A stretch of DNA of 64,000 nt from Catonia carolina (Eukaryota; Arthropoda; Insecta; Hemiptera; Achilidae). The stretch is taken from assembly GCA_035578175.1 (NCBI GenBank), contig JAQMRL010000001.1:237785038-237849037 (forward strand), read 5' to 3'. The position numbers and the translations under genes are program-made. This document shows positions 1-14,000 of this stretch, in pieces; the stretch's first letter is position 1, and every line of letters starts with the position of its first letter. Under the pieces are notes generated by a model. The model worked only from the letters and a program-made list of their open reading frames with translations, was not told the origin of the DNA and made no database searches.

Positions 1-1937
1 CGCAGGAAAACTGGTGTTACAGGTAAGTATTTTCTACCTTTTTTGAATACCATCCAAATATGGGAATCGCAGACTCATTGTTGTTGATGCAAATATTGGC
101 CGATGTAGACGTGTAACGCCTCTCACCGCTTCCAGGTCAATTGATCCAGAGCATAATGTCCAAGGTATAAAAAGCCCATAACAAATATGTTACAGAGGAA
201 AAAGTCTAATCAATTAATGTCAAGTTAGAATTACCAAAATACAAAAATGTCCACTTGTCAGAATGTCCAATGACTTAGTTAAAACTAGCAGATTACATTG
301 CTCATAAAAATGACTGGCCGTCGCACACAATGGTGTCTTAGAGCCACACCAGCACACCACCACACCAGGTGGGAATTGTTCCCACCACCTTAGTGGAATT
401 CTTACAATACAACATTACGAGGGGTCCATAGAACAAACAACACAGTTGAAGGATTCCATTCAAAATTTCAAAGAACAATTTCTGAACACCATAAAGCATT
501 TGGAGACTTTTAGATAATGTCATAAAGACACAAAATGATACAGAGAATATAATAATCCAAACTGAAAATGCTCACGTAAAGTCACCCGATCAATAAGAAA
601 TACGTAACAAATCAAAGGCGAATTGAAGAGATTGTGTGTTGATGCAATAAGTATAAGAATAACAATAATATAAAGAAATATCTAAGAGCTCTTTTCTACC
701 ATATGAAGATGCATGCTGACCCACTTGAAAAAAAAAATATTATAATTATTTTGACAAAATGTTTTGCACAAATTAATTCACTTCTACATTAATACATTTA
801 CCTGCTTATTTTATATTACTGGTTTTAATTAATCAAGGCATTTAAAAATAATGGCAGCGGATATTTTTCTTACTAGACATTATTGCAGTGGACATTTCAC
901 TGTAGACTAATTGATGACTGATAATCCTTTTACCGCTAAGCACTTATTTTCGGTTCTTTTAAATGATTTTATTTTTTCAATTATGTTCCAGAATATGGAT
1001 ACAGTTTATAGTTTATAGTTATAGTTTATATACAGTTTATAGAGGAAAATGCAATCCGATTGGTGTTTGTGGGATGTGTCCTTCATGGACTATAAACAAG
1101 TATGAATTAAAAAGCAACACATTGATGGCTTTGGTTGGTAAAATTAATATTGTTTTTCCAGGTGAAAATTAAAAAAAAAATCAAACTGAGTTATTGATTG
1201 CTTTGAAATCTTGAATGTGTACATGAGGCTAGTGTATGAGTCTGTACTAGAACAGAAGAGCGACTGCTAATCTGTAAGTCCAGGAGCTAAGATTCCCAAA
1301 AATTGATACTTTTCTTAAAAATTTGATTACCAGCTTTGGTTGAAATAGTTAAAAAATTGGTTGAGGACATTCTCAAAAAAAAATTAAAACAACATGTCAT
1401 CTTCCATTTTTTAAGTGTCCAAAGATTATTTCTGCCATTAAATAATTTGCAAACCCATCATTTATTGTAGGTCCTCTTTGCGCTTATTGCTATTGTTTAT
1501 ACAAAAAAGGGTTAGGAAAAATTCCTTAGAGAATAACTTCCATCATTTTTCACAAAGTACTGAAACGCCAACATGAATCTTGGTGTAGAATACTGTAGTG
1601 TGGCTCCCCTATTTTTGTACAGGTGAAGAACTGGCCTTTTCTGGTCCAGCGTTCAACGTTTTGTTTATAAAATTATTTGTACTTAAAAATATTCCCTAAA
1701 AACTACCATAGTAATCTGCATTGCCATTGATTGTCTACTGTAAAATTTATAAACAAAAATATTTCAAAACAAAACCAACATCGCAAAACTATAACTTCTT
1801 CCATTAGATGACCCGGAAAAAATTGTCATGATTCATACAAAACAAGAAATACCACAGTAATAATTTTCTGGACTATTTGTTGAACAAAAATTACATCCAA
1901 GAATTATTACAAGCAAATACAATTGTGTAATACATAC
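1..1937. other. Window edge to ENT exon 9: no exon recognised
   Basis: Expected to hold ENT C-terminal exons if they are close, but I found no in-phase minus-strand exon with the ENT endings (PLFxLCN, SNGYL, AGxxM). Positions 1-22 end in CAG before GTAAGTAT on the plus strand and could be the tail of another exon; too short to call. The rest is AT-rich intron-like DNA with scattered short frames. Confidence 0.4.
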
Positions 1938-2023
1938 CCATTGTAAGTACCCAGCAAGTAGTCTTCCAATGTAATCAGCAATACTGAAGAGTAAATACGC
2001 TACTACAGGAACAAAATAAATCA
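1938..2023 (-). CDS. ENT coding exon 9 (last recognised)
   Basis: 86 bases between TTGTTTTAG and GTATGTAT. Reads IYFVPVVAYLLFSIADYIGR then LLAGYLQW, equivalent to the ENT FNxxDWLGR region. Ends in phase 0, so at least one further exon must follow. Confidence 0.9.
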
Positions 2024-5000
2024 CTAAAACAAAATAAAAGAAACAGCATGTTGAAAATCTACAAAAACTCATTACTTTACAAAAGATTATTAATAATTAA
2101 AAAATTTATGTGTTTATTATCTATAACAGTAATTAAAAATTAAATTAATTTTTTTAAACAGCAAATAAGCTTTACATAATCATTAACTCTAAACCAAAAA
2201 CTCTGGGGAACCAACGAAACAAGAAGAAGGGGAAACACAGTTTGTCCCTCCAATCCAGCTTGATTAAACCATTAAATTTCAATCAAATGATCTCTCTTCT
2301 TGTAATATAACTCCTTAAAATGTCCGTTAACTGATTCACGTCTAAAATGTATAAATCTGATAAGGGCCATCAATTAATGTGCTCTGTCTATTTTGTTTAC
2401 TTAAACTACCAACTTGTCCACCTGTGGTGTTGAGTAATGTTCACTTTCCTGCAGGCAAGAGTGGTGCAATATCTTGGCTTGTGGCTTGATAGGCGACTAA
2501 CTTGAAAACATCATTTGCGTACAAAATGTTTAGAACTTAACCCTCCATCAAAATTGAACCTTCCCATTCCAAAAAATTGTAATTTACAAAACACATTTGA
2601 GATCAATCTAGACATAATGCCCAGCTCTCTAGAGCAGCGCCAGAGATTAACTTCAAGTCAATCTAGAATCTTTCAGTTAAAATTCCTAAGACTTGCTTCT
2701 GGTGCTCCTTTATATCTAAGTAATAAAATCCTCCATGAGGATTTCAAAATTCTGACAGTAAAGGAACTAACTGTGTCCTTATATAGTAAATTTTGTGAAT
2801 GACTAGATAACTATCCCAACCAAGTAGCCCATGACCTAGTTACAAGGAACTTCCCAACTGTCCCGAAGCCTAAAGTGAAAATGGAGCAGAGACCTAAGTT
2901 TTCTCAATTTATTCCCGTTTTCTCAATATCCTTTTTGACTCCTTTAAACCATTAGAAACTCAGGTTCATTGTTAAGTGTCTTAAAAATTTATTTTGTCAA
3001 TCGGTAGTCATCCATTCTATATAGGTGTCTGTAAAACTTAATCTTATTTTTCTAATCATTTTCATTAATTTTTCATTTTCTTTGTACAGTTCTTCTCAAA
3101 TATTATAAACTCAATTATAATAATACATATATAATATCATAAACTTAAATATTAATAACAAAAACTAAAAATTTACAGGCTGTGTCTAAAAACACCTACC
3201 GTTCCATGCAGAGTTACTAGTTATATCACTTGAATTAATAAGTCCTGTAACTGCTGGATAAATACCAAGTGTTATAAAGAAACAAAGCCAGACTGCCATT
3301 CCATAAACCCATATCTGTAAATAAACCAGACAAAAAGAAATCAATGAAAAATAACAATTCAGCATAAGGTATACTGATAATATAGCATAATTATCTTTTT
3401 TTTACTAGAGAATGTACAAATTTATTACAATCTTCAGTACTAAACTAGGCTTATCTTTGAATTTTTTAACCTGATTGGTTAAGTCTCTCAGTAACACTCA
3501 AAGCATCTCAACAAAATTTCCATATTGCTGCCTCTATATAGTGGTAGTGGTGCCCTGGTTTACCACGTGGAGGTACCGGGTTTGATTCCCAGCTAGGTTA
3601 TGAAAATTATAACAAGTCGCATTCCAATGTTTCATAATTCACTGTAGTAGCTAATGACCAAGCTGTTGAAGCAACTTAAAATAAACTAAAAAAAAACAAA
3701 TTCCATATCGATGAAAATGGAAAATACAAAAACAATAGAAATAATATGTAAATAATAATTTACCTTTTTAAGTATGCTGCCATATGAAATATGTTTAACA
3801 ATTTGACTATCAATGGTTGGAGATGGACTGGCAACTGGTTCATATTGGACACTACCACATCCACTGAAGATTGCTGCACCGCACATATAATATTTAAAAA
3901 ATACCTGCAAATTTAAAAAGGATCTCCTGTCAATAAAAAAAGTATTACTGTCATAAAACATACATACTTTACAACACGATTATAATGGTTAAGATAACGT
4001 TTACATTTTATATTACTTTTTTAACTTTTTAATTTTTAAGTAAGATATAAACAACAAAAATAATCAGTGAATTGTGAACTTCATTACATCAAAATATACC
4101 ACTCATATGAAAAAAATAAAACCATGAATTTGGTAAAACAAACATTTTAACTCTATATGTGCAAACTGATTTTCCCTTCTAACACATTGGCCATCATCTC
4201 CTCGTAAGACTTATCGTTTTTTTATCCACCTTCCAATCAAAAAATTTGAAATCTATATGGTACGTTCAAAAATGTTTGCAAAAAATACAATTTAAATTAT
4301 ATTTTTTTATGCCTGCTATAGCGTTCTTTGAAAAATTCACATAGTCCATATTGTCAGCCAGTATTTAAAACAATAGCAATAAAAAAATGTAAAAAGTATT
4401 TTGTAGAAGTAGCACTATATAATAATATATACTTAACGTAATTTAAATAAAAGTAAACAATGGAAGTGAAATGGATGTGTGAAGTAAAAGGAATAAAATG
4501 CTTATTTTGTTCGCATGGCTAGTCAGTAAAAGAATAGCCTTAACTCTAAAAGTAACAACAGGTTAGCTCAGCCAGTCGGCAAGCAAAGGATAGAACCAAA
4601 TTGGAACTAAACAACTCTTTATCATACATCCTGCAGCCTGTATTCAATCCCATTGTGAAAATATTTAATTTTTCACTGACAAGTTTTGATGGGTCCACGA
4701 TCATCAGAGTAACTTTTTAAAATTTGTTAAAATTTTCAAAAGATGTATCTTCAGTTATTCATATACACAAATGACTGAAGATGGTGGATCCACCAAAACA
4801 TGTCAGAGAAAAATTAAATATTTTTACAATAGGATTGAATATACGCTACAGGATGCATTATAAAGAGTTTAATTTAAATTTGTACGGTTCGCATACTCTG
4901 ATGATGGTGGATCCACAAAAACATTTTAGTATAAATATATAAAAAGAAAATTAAAGCACCATTAAAAGGAATACAAATTAGTAAAAGCTAATAGGAATTT

Positions 5001-8000
5001 TTCATTTGAATTAATTACTATTTTATTTTAACTGGATACTAGACTAAACAATACGTAATATAATAACTGTATTATACCACGGTAGTAAACAAGATCAAAA
5101 CTAGAACTATGACACTTTTCTGTTTATTGTAATAGATAAATTACAAAATATGCCATGTGTAAACAGAGATTTTTGGTGTTGTTACTATAATCTTAGAACG
5201 CAATAATCTGTTTTACACTATCAACTATACTGTTTACCTCGTAATAAGCACAGTACTGTTCTGTAAATAATGCTGTAGCAACTGTGTACAAGTAGATATA
5301 CTCAGTAAAAGTATTAACATGCCATTAGAACAATTGATTGGGGTTCTTTTTTATCATAGGTACTGCAATAACTGCTGTTAGAACTAGTTCTTATAGTTGT
5401 CTATGTACCAATAATAAAAGTATAAAGTGTTTGTACCAAATGGTACCAGAAACAAAAAAACAAAAAACGAGTTCGAACCCATGACTAGTAACCTTAGCAA
5501 AGTTGTGAAAATGACAATCTCCAGTGTCAGAATACAAGATTAAGCAAGCCTCTCTTAAAAAATAGATGGCTCAGTTAGCAACCAAAAATGCTGCATTCAA
5601 TTTTAGACCTGGGTCTGAATTTCTAGAACATAGTTTTATACCTAACTGCCACTTCAATATAGTCACCTAAATATTTGAAACAAAAATTGAATAAATATTA
5701 TTTTTAGTTTTTTTGAACAATAATCTTAAGAACCCATAGTGTCTGTTTATATAAACTTAATTACATTTACAAAAAAGGAAATTTTAAACCCATTAATTAT
5801 TATTATTATTTTAGGCAAATGTATTCATTAGGCCACATTGTTTTTTTAGATACAATTTTGGATTGTACTTTATTTTTAAATAATTGTATAACTTTTGATA
5901 GTTGCATGTTCTTAAAGCCCTATATTGTTTGTTTTTTTGTTTCTTTTTTCGGCTTTATGCCTGACTGTTTGGCAATTACTGCTAATGAAGACGCTGGAGA
6001 ATGATGATGTATGAAAATAAGTGATGAAACCAAACCGGGTTGCGTTAATTACTATGCCAACGGGCCTGCCTTAGATTAATTAGATTTTTAGATTGTAATA
6101 CTTAATTTTTTTTAGAAATTGTATGTTTTTAAGCCCAAGCTTAGTTTTTAAATCTCTGTGGTACTGTATACTAAATAAAAGAAGAGTACATGGCTTTTGG
6201 CCATAATTGGATAGTTCAATTTCCTCTGCCCCATACATTGTGAATTGTTGTAAATATAATATAGCTTTTGGAAAGAATGTGTATGTGTTAATGTTAAGAA
6301 TAAGTAAATAAATAAAATTTTATTATTATTATTATTTTAATTCTGTACTGGTCAAAATTTTGTGAAATCCTGCAGTAAAACTGTTTTAAGTTTCTTTATA
6401 ACATTTAATAGTTATCATCTTGTTATATGAACATAAAAAAATTGTACTTTTGCCAACAATCACAAATTTATAAACAAGATAAAAAATTAAATGATTTAGG
6501 TAGTAAACAAAACTAAAAATTTTACTTACTGTTCGAGACACTAAAATGTACGCTAACAATGATATAAGAATGAATGAGTCAGCAATAATAAAATACACAA
6601 ATGCACTAAGAATTGGTGATGCTCCAACCCACAGTGACATAATTTCAGCAACAGCAGCTAGAATGCCACCTAACGCTTGACCACTGACAGCAGCAGTAAT
6701 GTAGGGAGATGGAAATCTACCAACTACCCCAAAGAGACCACTTTGAAATATTGCACTTGCAACTGAAACAAAAACAATTTCAAATTTTTTAAAAGTCAAT
6801 TTATTAAAAAATTATTTTAATATTAGCCAACTCTTTTCATTTAATAAGTAAACTTTTTCAAATAAATAAAATACTTTTAACAAGTTGTAAGAATTAAAAA
6901 GAATAATTAATTTCAAGTTTATTTACCATATATATTGTAATGCTCCTGTGAATACACCAAGGGAAAAATTTGTATGATTTAGTAAAAATTGTCATTTCAG
7001 GTTAAAGTTGAGTTATAAGTAAAATTCAAAAAGTGTTGTGCTCTGGAAACACCGTAGAATAAGCTGGCAATCTCCAAATACGGGTTTTCGGGAATTTTTA
7101 TGTAATTTAAATTTAATGTTTTATATGGTCTTACCTATATTTTTATTTAAGATTTTACGTGTAACTGAGAATTTTACCTCAAATTACGATTATCTTTGTT
7201 GAAAAATTTTTAGGCTTAAAGTAATATTTCATGTCAAAGGAGTTGGTCCGACGAATATCGACTTACTAGCAGACAATAGATGTAAGGGTCACTACCTGAC
7301 TTTTGGATCCAGCTTCTTTAACTGAAATTTTTGTTACAGTCCTAGGACTGAAATTCTGATCACAGATTCGTGATCAGGCTGAAATTCTAATTAAAATAAG
7401 TCTAAACAGCACGAAAATCCGTAAATTTAAACCGTTTTTAGCTGAATAAGTTAATAAACCTATGTTAAATACAGCAATGTTTAGATCGCTAATTATAAGA
7501 GAATGAATGATATTTTTGTAAATCAATTCACACTAGCCTTTAGATACTACTCAGATGAGCATATTTCATTAAGAGAAATTTTAAATTTAAGGCATTTCAG
7601 CGGCTGAAATCAGCCAAAAATGTTATAAAAATCATTTACATGTTATTCAAATGGGAGAACCCTCTCCAACATTTAATTTAATTACTCATTAATCGATTAA
7701 GATATGGTATGTGTGAGTGTGGAATCGAAGGGTCCACATGTTGGGAAATAGAAAAATAATTTTAGATTGTTAAAATTCGTCGTCGTTCAGATTTTATTAA
7801 AGTTTTATTTTGACGTATTTTTCCGCATTTTGCAAATTTACTAATTAGTTAATAATTAACGAACCAGTTACAATTTCCACATGGGACTAATACTCACATG
7901 TGTGTTTTCAGAATCTAAAGTAATTTCGTGCATCACTTTAGTTGCACACGCTAAATTTCAAGTTATTTTTTACAAATTTCTCGTCGGCATTAATCCGACT

Positions 8001-11000
8001 TTATGGATACATTTATTGGTGTTTTTCAAGACGTGATAAAATTTGAACCGACGAAGCGATTTACTTCGGATAAAAAGCATTGGATTCAGCAGAAAGAGCT
8101 GAAAATTTTGACACCACTCCGGACGCTGAAATCCAAAATTTTCGATTTTGAGAAAATTAACCGGTTGGTGGGGAATGAAATTGGTTCTGAGTGTATGACC
8201 AACCTATAAATCTTAATTTTCCCGATAAAAGAGGGTAGTTTTTAAAATCTGTAATTACATTTTAAAAATATTTATAATGTTTGTAAGTGCCAGAAACTTT
8301 ACCCATGATGCCTTTCTAATATTTTGAAGGTTAGTTATAGCGTATTCAATAATCTAAAACATGTTTTAAGCAAATTTGTTAAAATTATCAACCAAGGTAA
8401 ATACGAGAATTCGGGTGCTAGAATTGGTATCGTCAGGGAATTTTTAGATCATAAAACTGTTTTGCACCACGAATCTCGGAGAGTCCGCCTTGAGATCTAA
8501 TGCGTGTAACACGTATTTTCGATTTTGTAATTTTTCTAACTTATAGTGAAGTACTTAGTGGAAATTTCAACATGGCAATAGTCATGTCGTGCCGCATACG
8601 CGTGATATAGTGCGATACTTCATTGTGTGACTTTGAGTGCATTCATTGTGGGATACATAGTGCTGCGATTGATTTAAATTACTTATTTTTATTTTGAAAA
8701 CAATTCCCGAGGATATTTTGTAATATTTTGAATATTCTTTGTATTTTAATTTGCATTTTGACCTTAAAAATATCGCCGTAACGTTGAACAGTTTGCTTTC
8801 ATGAAAATAAAAAGGTCGGAAGATAAATTTAAAAATAATTAATGTTAATGTTTTCATTAACGCATTTGTTCAGCCGGTGCTCGATCAAATTAAAGTCATT
8901 TGAGAACTATAACAAATTTTTACATGATGTGCTAAACGAATAATTAAATATTGGTTTTGATAAAAATTACAAATAAATAATAAATAATGACAGTAATAAT
9001 GATGAAGTATTAGACTGAAAAGACAGCGTGTATAGCGTATAGTGAAACAACGAGGTGAAATCGCTAAAGCCACGTTCATTGCCATCACCACCGAATTGTC
9101 GCCCATACCGAGGACGACAACTGCATTATCCAGGTCTGCGCCGAAGAGTCCCTGTACTGCGGGATGCATCCCGATCACCGAGTCCCTCGTAAGGATTATG
9201 TGTAGTGCGCGAAATTTTTCATAACCCTTACTCAATGGATTATTAAAGAGATAAGTAACAATTTTTAAATTATTTTGAGCTCAAATAATTTATGTCTATG
9301 TCCATGTATGTTATTGTACTTTTCAGGAGCTATTAGTTGTAAGAACTAGGTTATATGATTGATCAGTATGTTTATGCGACGCAAGTATACGGCAGAAAGA
9401 ATCTGCAACCCTGAGAATAAAGAGTAAACATTGTGTTGTCTCGAAATTCATGTTAACTAGTATTTGTCGTATTTTTCAATTGTTTACGTTTTCAAATGTA
9501 GCGATAAAATTTGATGGCGCCCACAAGAATAATGTAATACTTGGTGTTTGTTTTACGTTAAATAAATTCTCATTAATTTTGATTTTGCGTATGATTCTTG
9601 TTAATTTAACACCTAATTCCATTGGTGATAGTTGGTCAGATAAAGTTTGGGGTTTTACTTGTTTTTATTTTATTTTTACAAACCAGTTGTCGATAGGACT
9701 AGTTTCACGATTAGCCCCGCTAGTCGTGAGCTGCGCATCGTTTAACACTGTGCACTGGTTTAGGGACAACACAGTTCAAATCTCATTTAAAATTTTGTCT
9801 TTCAAAATTGTGAATGGTCTTACTTTCATTTTATGCTTTATTTTAGTGAATCCCGTTTTTTATGGCGTTGTTGGACAGCGTGGGGCTAAATCTACAAATT
9901 TTGTAAATCTGACAGTTTTTTGGAAAATTTTAGTTTTTGGAAAGTTTTTCTTTTGTTTGTTTTTTATTTCGCCCACGTTGAAAAGCGACCGTTACAATAT
10001 GTACATATATATTTTTTCCCCAAGTAGGGGCAATTTTGGACGAAATGAAGTGACTTTAGACGTTTATGGAAGCTCTTTTTGCAGCCCACATTTTCAGAAT
10101 TTGTTACTGCTTTTCTCTTTTCTTCTGTCAATCTGGTGTTCTAGTTTTGATCTTCTTGGAACCCCTTAAAATCCATAATCAGCTGTATGAATTTTGTTTG
10201 GTTCATTAAGTTTGCTCAATTTATTCTAGTTTTCTTAATATCTTTTCTGACTTCTTTAGACCATATATCCGACACCTTAGGTTTACTGTTTAGTGTCTTA
10301 AAAATTTGTTTTGTCAACCGATTGTCATCCATACTATACAGGTTTCTGAAAAATTTTAGTCTTCTGATTTTAATAATTTCCATTTATCATTAATTTTCCT
10401 GGTACCGTTCTTTTCGACTTCGTTATCTATATTGTCCATCTACTATCTTTGGAACAATTATCTTCAGGAGGAGCTTTCTCTAAAATTTATCTGCTTCTCT
10501 TAGACCAGCCTTTCTTAAAATTTCTTCTGTTTTTAAAGATTTAATGAACTCAAGATCTATTATTTATTAACAAACATAGATACTTATGCAGTCGGGAGTT
10601 ATCTAAGCACACGCTCTTGAAAAGAGACAGTATGGTAAAGTGAGGAATGCAGGGCATTAGTCATGCCTTATCAGAAACATTGCGCAGGGATTCATTAGTA
10701 GTGTTTTCATTTCTTCAACTCATTTTATGAATGTGTTCCTTCTTCAGTTATAAGAAATACAATTTTTTGTTATAACTTACAATTTATGAACATCAAAGAC
10801 AACTACTTCATAAATTACCACAAATTTAATAACTAAACATCGGTTATTATAGGTGTAATTGTACAAAATTCATAAGTAGCATTTAGCAGTTTATAACTAT
10901 TTCGTTCACATTTTAAATATTTTCTAAATTTATTTATAAATAATTAATTTCTAAATTTATTTTTTAAATATTTTCTAGTACCAGCATAAATATCCTAATC

Positions 11001-14000
11001 CAGATCATGAATGGGTACAGACATGGCAAAGAATTAAACCCAGTACTACTGGCGTCGAACTAGTCATGCTGACCAATGCACCAATGGGTCAATAATTGTC
11101 AAATTAAATTACAGTATGTAATTTAGTCAGATGTACTGGTATTATAGTAACTGCCACTTATCAAGATCACATTGGTTCTACGGAATTCATGTCGGTAACA
11201 ACCTAACTGGCGAACTGAAATATGATTACAAAAGGCCTACATTTTTATGATAAATAATCATTCCTATTTATGAATAAGTTTTTGTTTATTTTGTTTGTTT
11301 ACAGTCACATGTCTACTCTTCTAAGAAAGAAAGAAAATTTTTAATTTGCAATTTATTCTACGTAAGGTCTATGGTATCCACGTTTCCTTAATGATCTGTG
11401 TCTGACTTCCCAGAAGACAAAACAATGAGACAGAATTAAGTTAAACAAGTTACATAAAACAAACACTTTTTTAATAATTTTTTAATTGGTGAATTTAAGT
11501 TGGTATATATATTTTTGTTTTATGTCAGACTGTTTTGCAAATTACTGCTAATATAGACAATGAAGAGTGTTGAATGAAAAAATGCAGATATGATCGGGAA
11601 TCAAGCCAGGGCTCCTTGAAAATAAGAATAAGATCACATGAATATTCTGGTGGAATAAGAATACTAAATCATAGAAACAGAAGAAAACTACATATTTAAT
11701 TTTACGATTGATTCCATTCTTCTGCATTTGATTATAAGTGGCGGATTACATTAACCCGTGATCAGAAAATCGCAAAAACTAGTGCTTATTCTATTTTATC
11801 ATTAATTTTTATCTACTATTTATACTCACTATTTAATAAAACAACAATAGCTAACGTCAAAATGAAAAATCCATTCTGCCCTGAAAAGAAAAAAATACAT
11901 CTTTAAAATATTTTAACAAAAAGAATAATTTGTAATAAATCTGTACATATTATAAAAAATAATTTAAACGAATACACCAGTGACAACATCTACAAAATTA
12001 CAGACTAGGAAAGTGAAGAGAAGACTTTACAGAACATCTGGTGAGCAATGTGTCATGCAGTACCAACTCACAAGGTTGTCTTTCAATAGGTTTTTTCTCC
12101 ATTACAGTTTCGTGACATGAGAACCAATGACTTAGTTTTAAAGACACTAACTGTTTGAAAGCTGTTGTCAAAAGGTAATACAGGTTACATTACAAGCGGA
12201 AAAGGGTAGACTCTATTCTTATGAGTAGTAGCTTGACAAGTTTAGAATGAGGTATAAAAGAGCTTAACGAAGTACTTAAAGATTAAAAGAAAAACCTTCC
12301 CTGGAAGAAAATACATTTCCCACAAACATGACGTTAGATTTCCTGATACCTTGAATACGATTAAACATTTTAATTTGGATGATTCGTTATTACCTTTATC
12401 TCTGTCTGGGTTCGAATCCATTTTTATTAATTCAGCTTCTAAAATATAAATTTTAACTTAAAAGATAAAAGGTTATCGAAACAAAGAAATTAAATGCTCT
12501 TATTTCTACTTTCTGCTGCTAGCTTAACCTTTTGTTTCGCGCTTATATTCATGAGAACTATCTGTATTTTATTCACACAACTTAACAAACATTCATACTA
12601 TTTTATAATTAATCCAAATGGAAAAATATTATAAGTAATTCAGTGACCTTTTAATGCTGCATCAATTTTATTTCAACTTAGTCATTTACACTTACATGTT
12701 TCAGTGGATCCACCATCATCAGAGTAAACAAAAACATTAAAAATTGACTAACAATAGTACTTGAGTCACGAGTTTACCTTTGGTTTTAACAAGGGGTAAA
12801 GAGGGAAAAGTATGTGTGCACATGCGACTGCTTTGGTATCAGTTCATAAATACAACAACGTAAACTATATCCAGAGTACATCGTGGAACCTTTTGTAGGT
12901 TACCTGAACGAATATAACTGTTTGTTACTGTAAACAGAAATGTCGGTTTCTTGAAAACTGGGACAAACTATTTACAGTGCAGAACGAAATCTAATATGCA
13001 ATGTAATAAAATGTCGAGATGAAGCTAAACAAAAATACTTTTCCATGTCTCTTAACGAAAGCCATGAGTGAGCGGCTAACTACTATGATGTTTCTTTTTC
13101 TACTATTTGAAATGTAAAGAAGGAAGTTAAAGACATTGAAGAAGATAATTCTTCATCAACAGTTTTTTTAACATTTGGTAAGAAAAGGAAATGGCCAAAA
13201 CATAGGAATGCCTCATTGGATGGCTTTGACAGCCATGTGGTTGTCAAAATTATAGAGGATTCTTATAATTATTAATAAGAGAGTGATGGTGAAATGTGAA
13301 AAGTTACTACCAGTTTTAAAAGAAAGGCTACATTCTAGTTGGAAACTTTGTATGTTAAGAAACATTTTCAACGAAATGGAATTTAAATAGAAAAAGTGTC
13401 AGTCAAAACGAAATATTTTAATTAAGAGGCAACATGTTAACTAATGATGCAATTACACGATAGTAAAATATAGTGTCTCACTGTTGAGGTTGGCAGCACT
13501 ATCAGATTTTCTCTTTTCTTCCTCACAGCCCATCCATATAGAAAAGACATTCTCATGAATTAGTATCTATAGTTTAAATTTTTTATGTTTTGTATTCTCT
13601 GATGATAGTGGATCCGCTAAAACATGTATATATGTAAGAAAGTTTATGAATAAATGAAATGAAAGCTGCAATAAAAGGAGTACAAGTCATTTAATTTTTA
13701 ATTTGGATTGATAAACTTGAGGGTGCATTTTAAAGATTCATTCTGTAGTTTTAGAAATATTTTTGAAATTCCATAAGTGGGCTTAACCACTACATATTAT
13801 GGATGTAATCTACTGATGCAGGTCAATTTATATGCAAAGTGCTAAAGTCATTTGGTATTATAACCCAGAACAAAGTTATATCCTCACAAAAGCGTAAAAA
13901 CCCAATGGTCTAAAAATCTTAATTGTCAATGAAGCTCCAAATTCTCAAACTGGAACTTTCTCGATGGGAAAACCATCCAAAACACACATTAACTATGACT

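Noticed and set aside
1..22. Possible plus-strand exon end (CAG before GTAAGTAT)
   Set aside because: Only 22 bases are visible and no product can be read; a good donor match alone is weak evidence.
338..523. Minus-strand frame with YGPLVMLYCKNS resembling the ENT PLFxLCN region
   Set aside because: The surrounding residues do not follow ENT order, there is no proper acceptor in phase with exon 9, and the frame lacks the SNGYL and AG motifs.
8003..8209. 68-codon plus-strand frame
   Set aside because: No domain or homologue recognised, no splice context; likely chance.
9290..9460. Possible solo-LTR end (AATAAAGAGTAAAC followed by TTGTCTCGAAATTC)
   Set aside because: No second LTR, no primer-binding site and no target duplication could be found.
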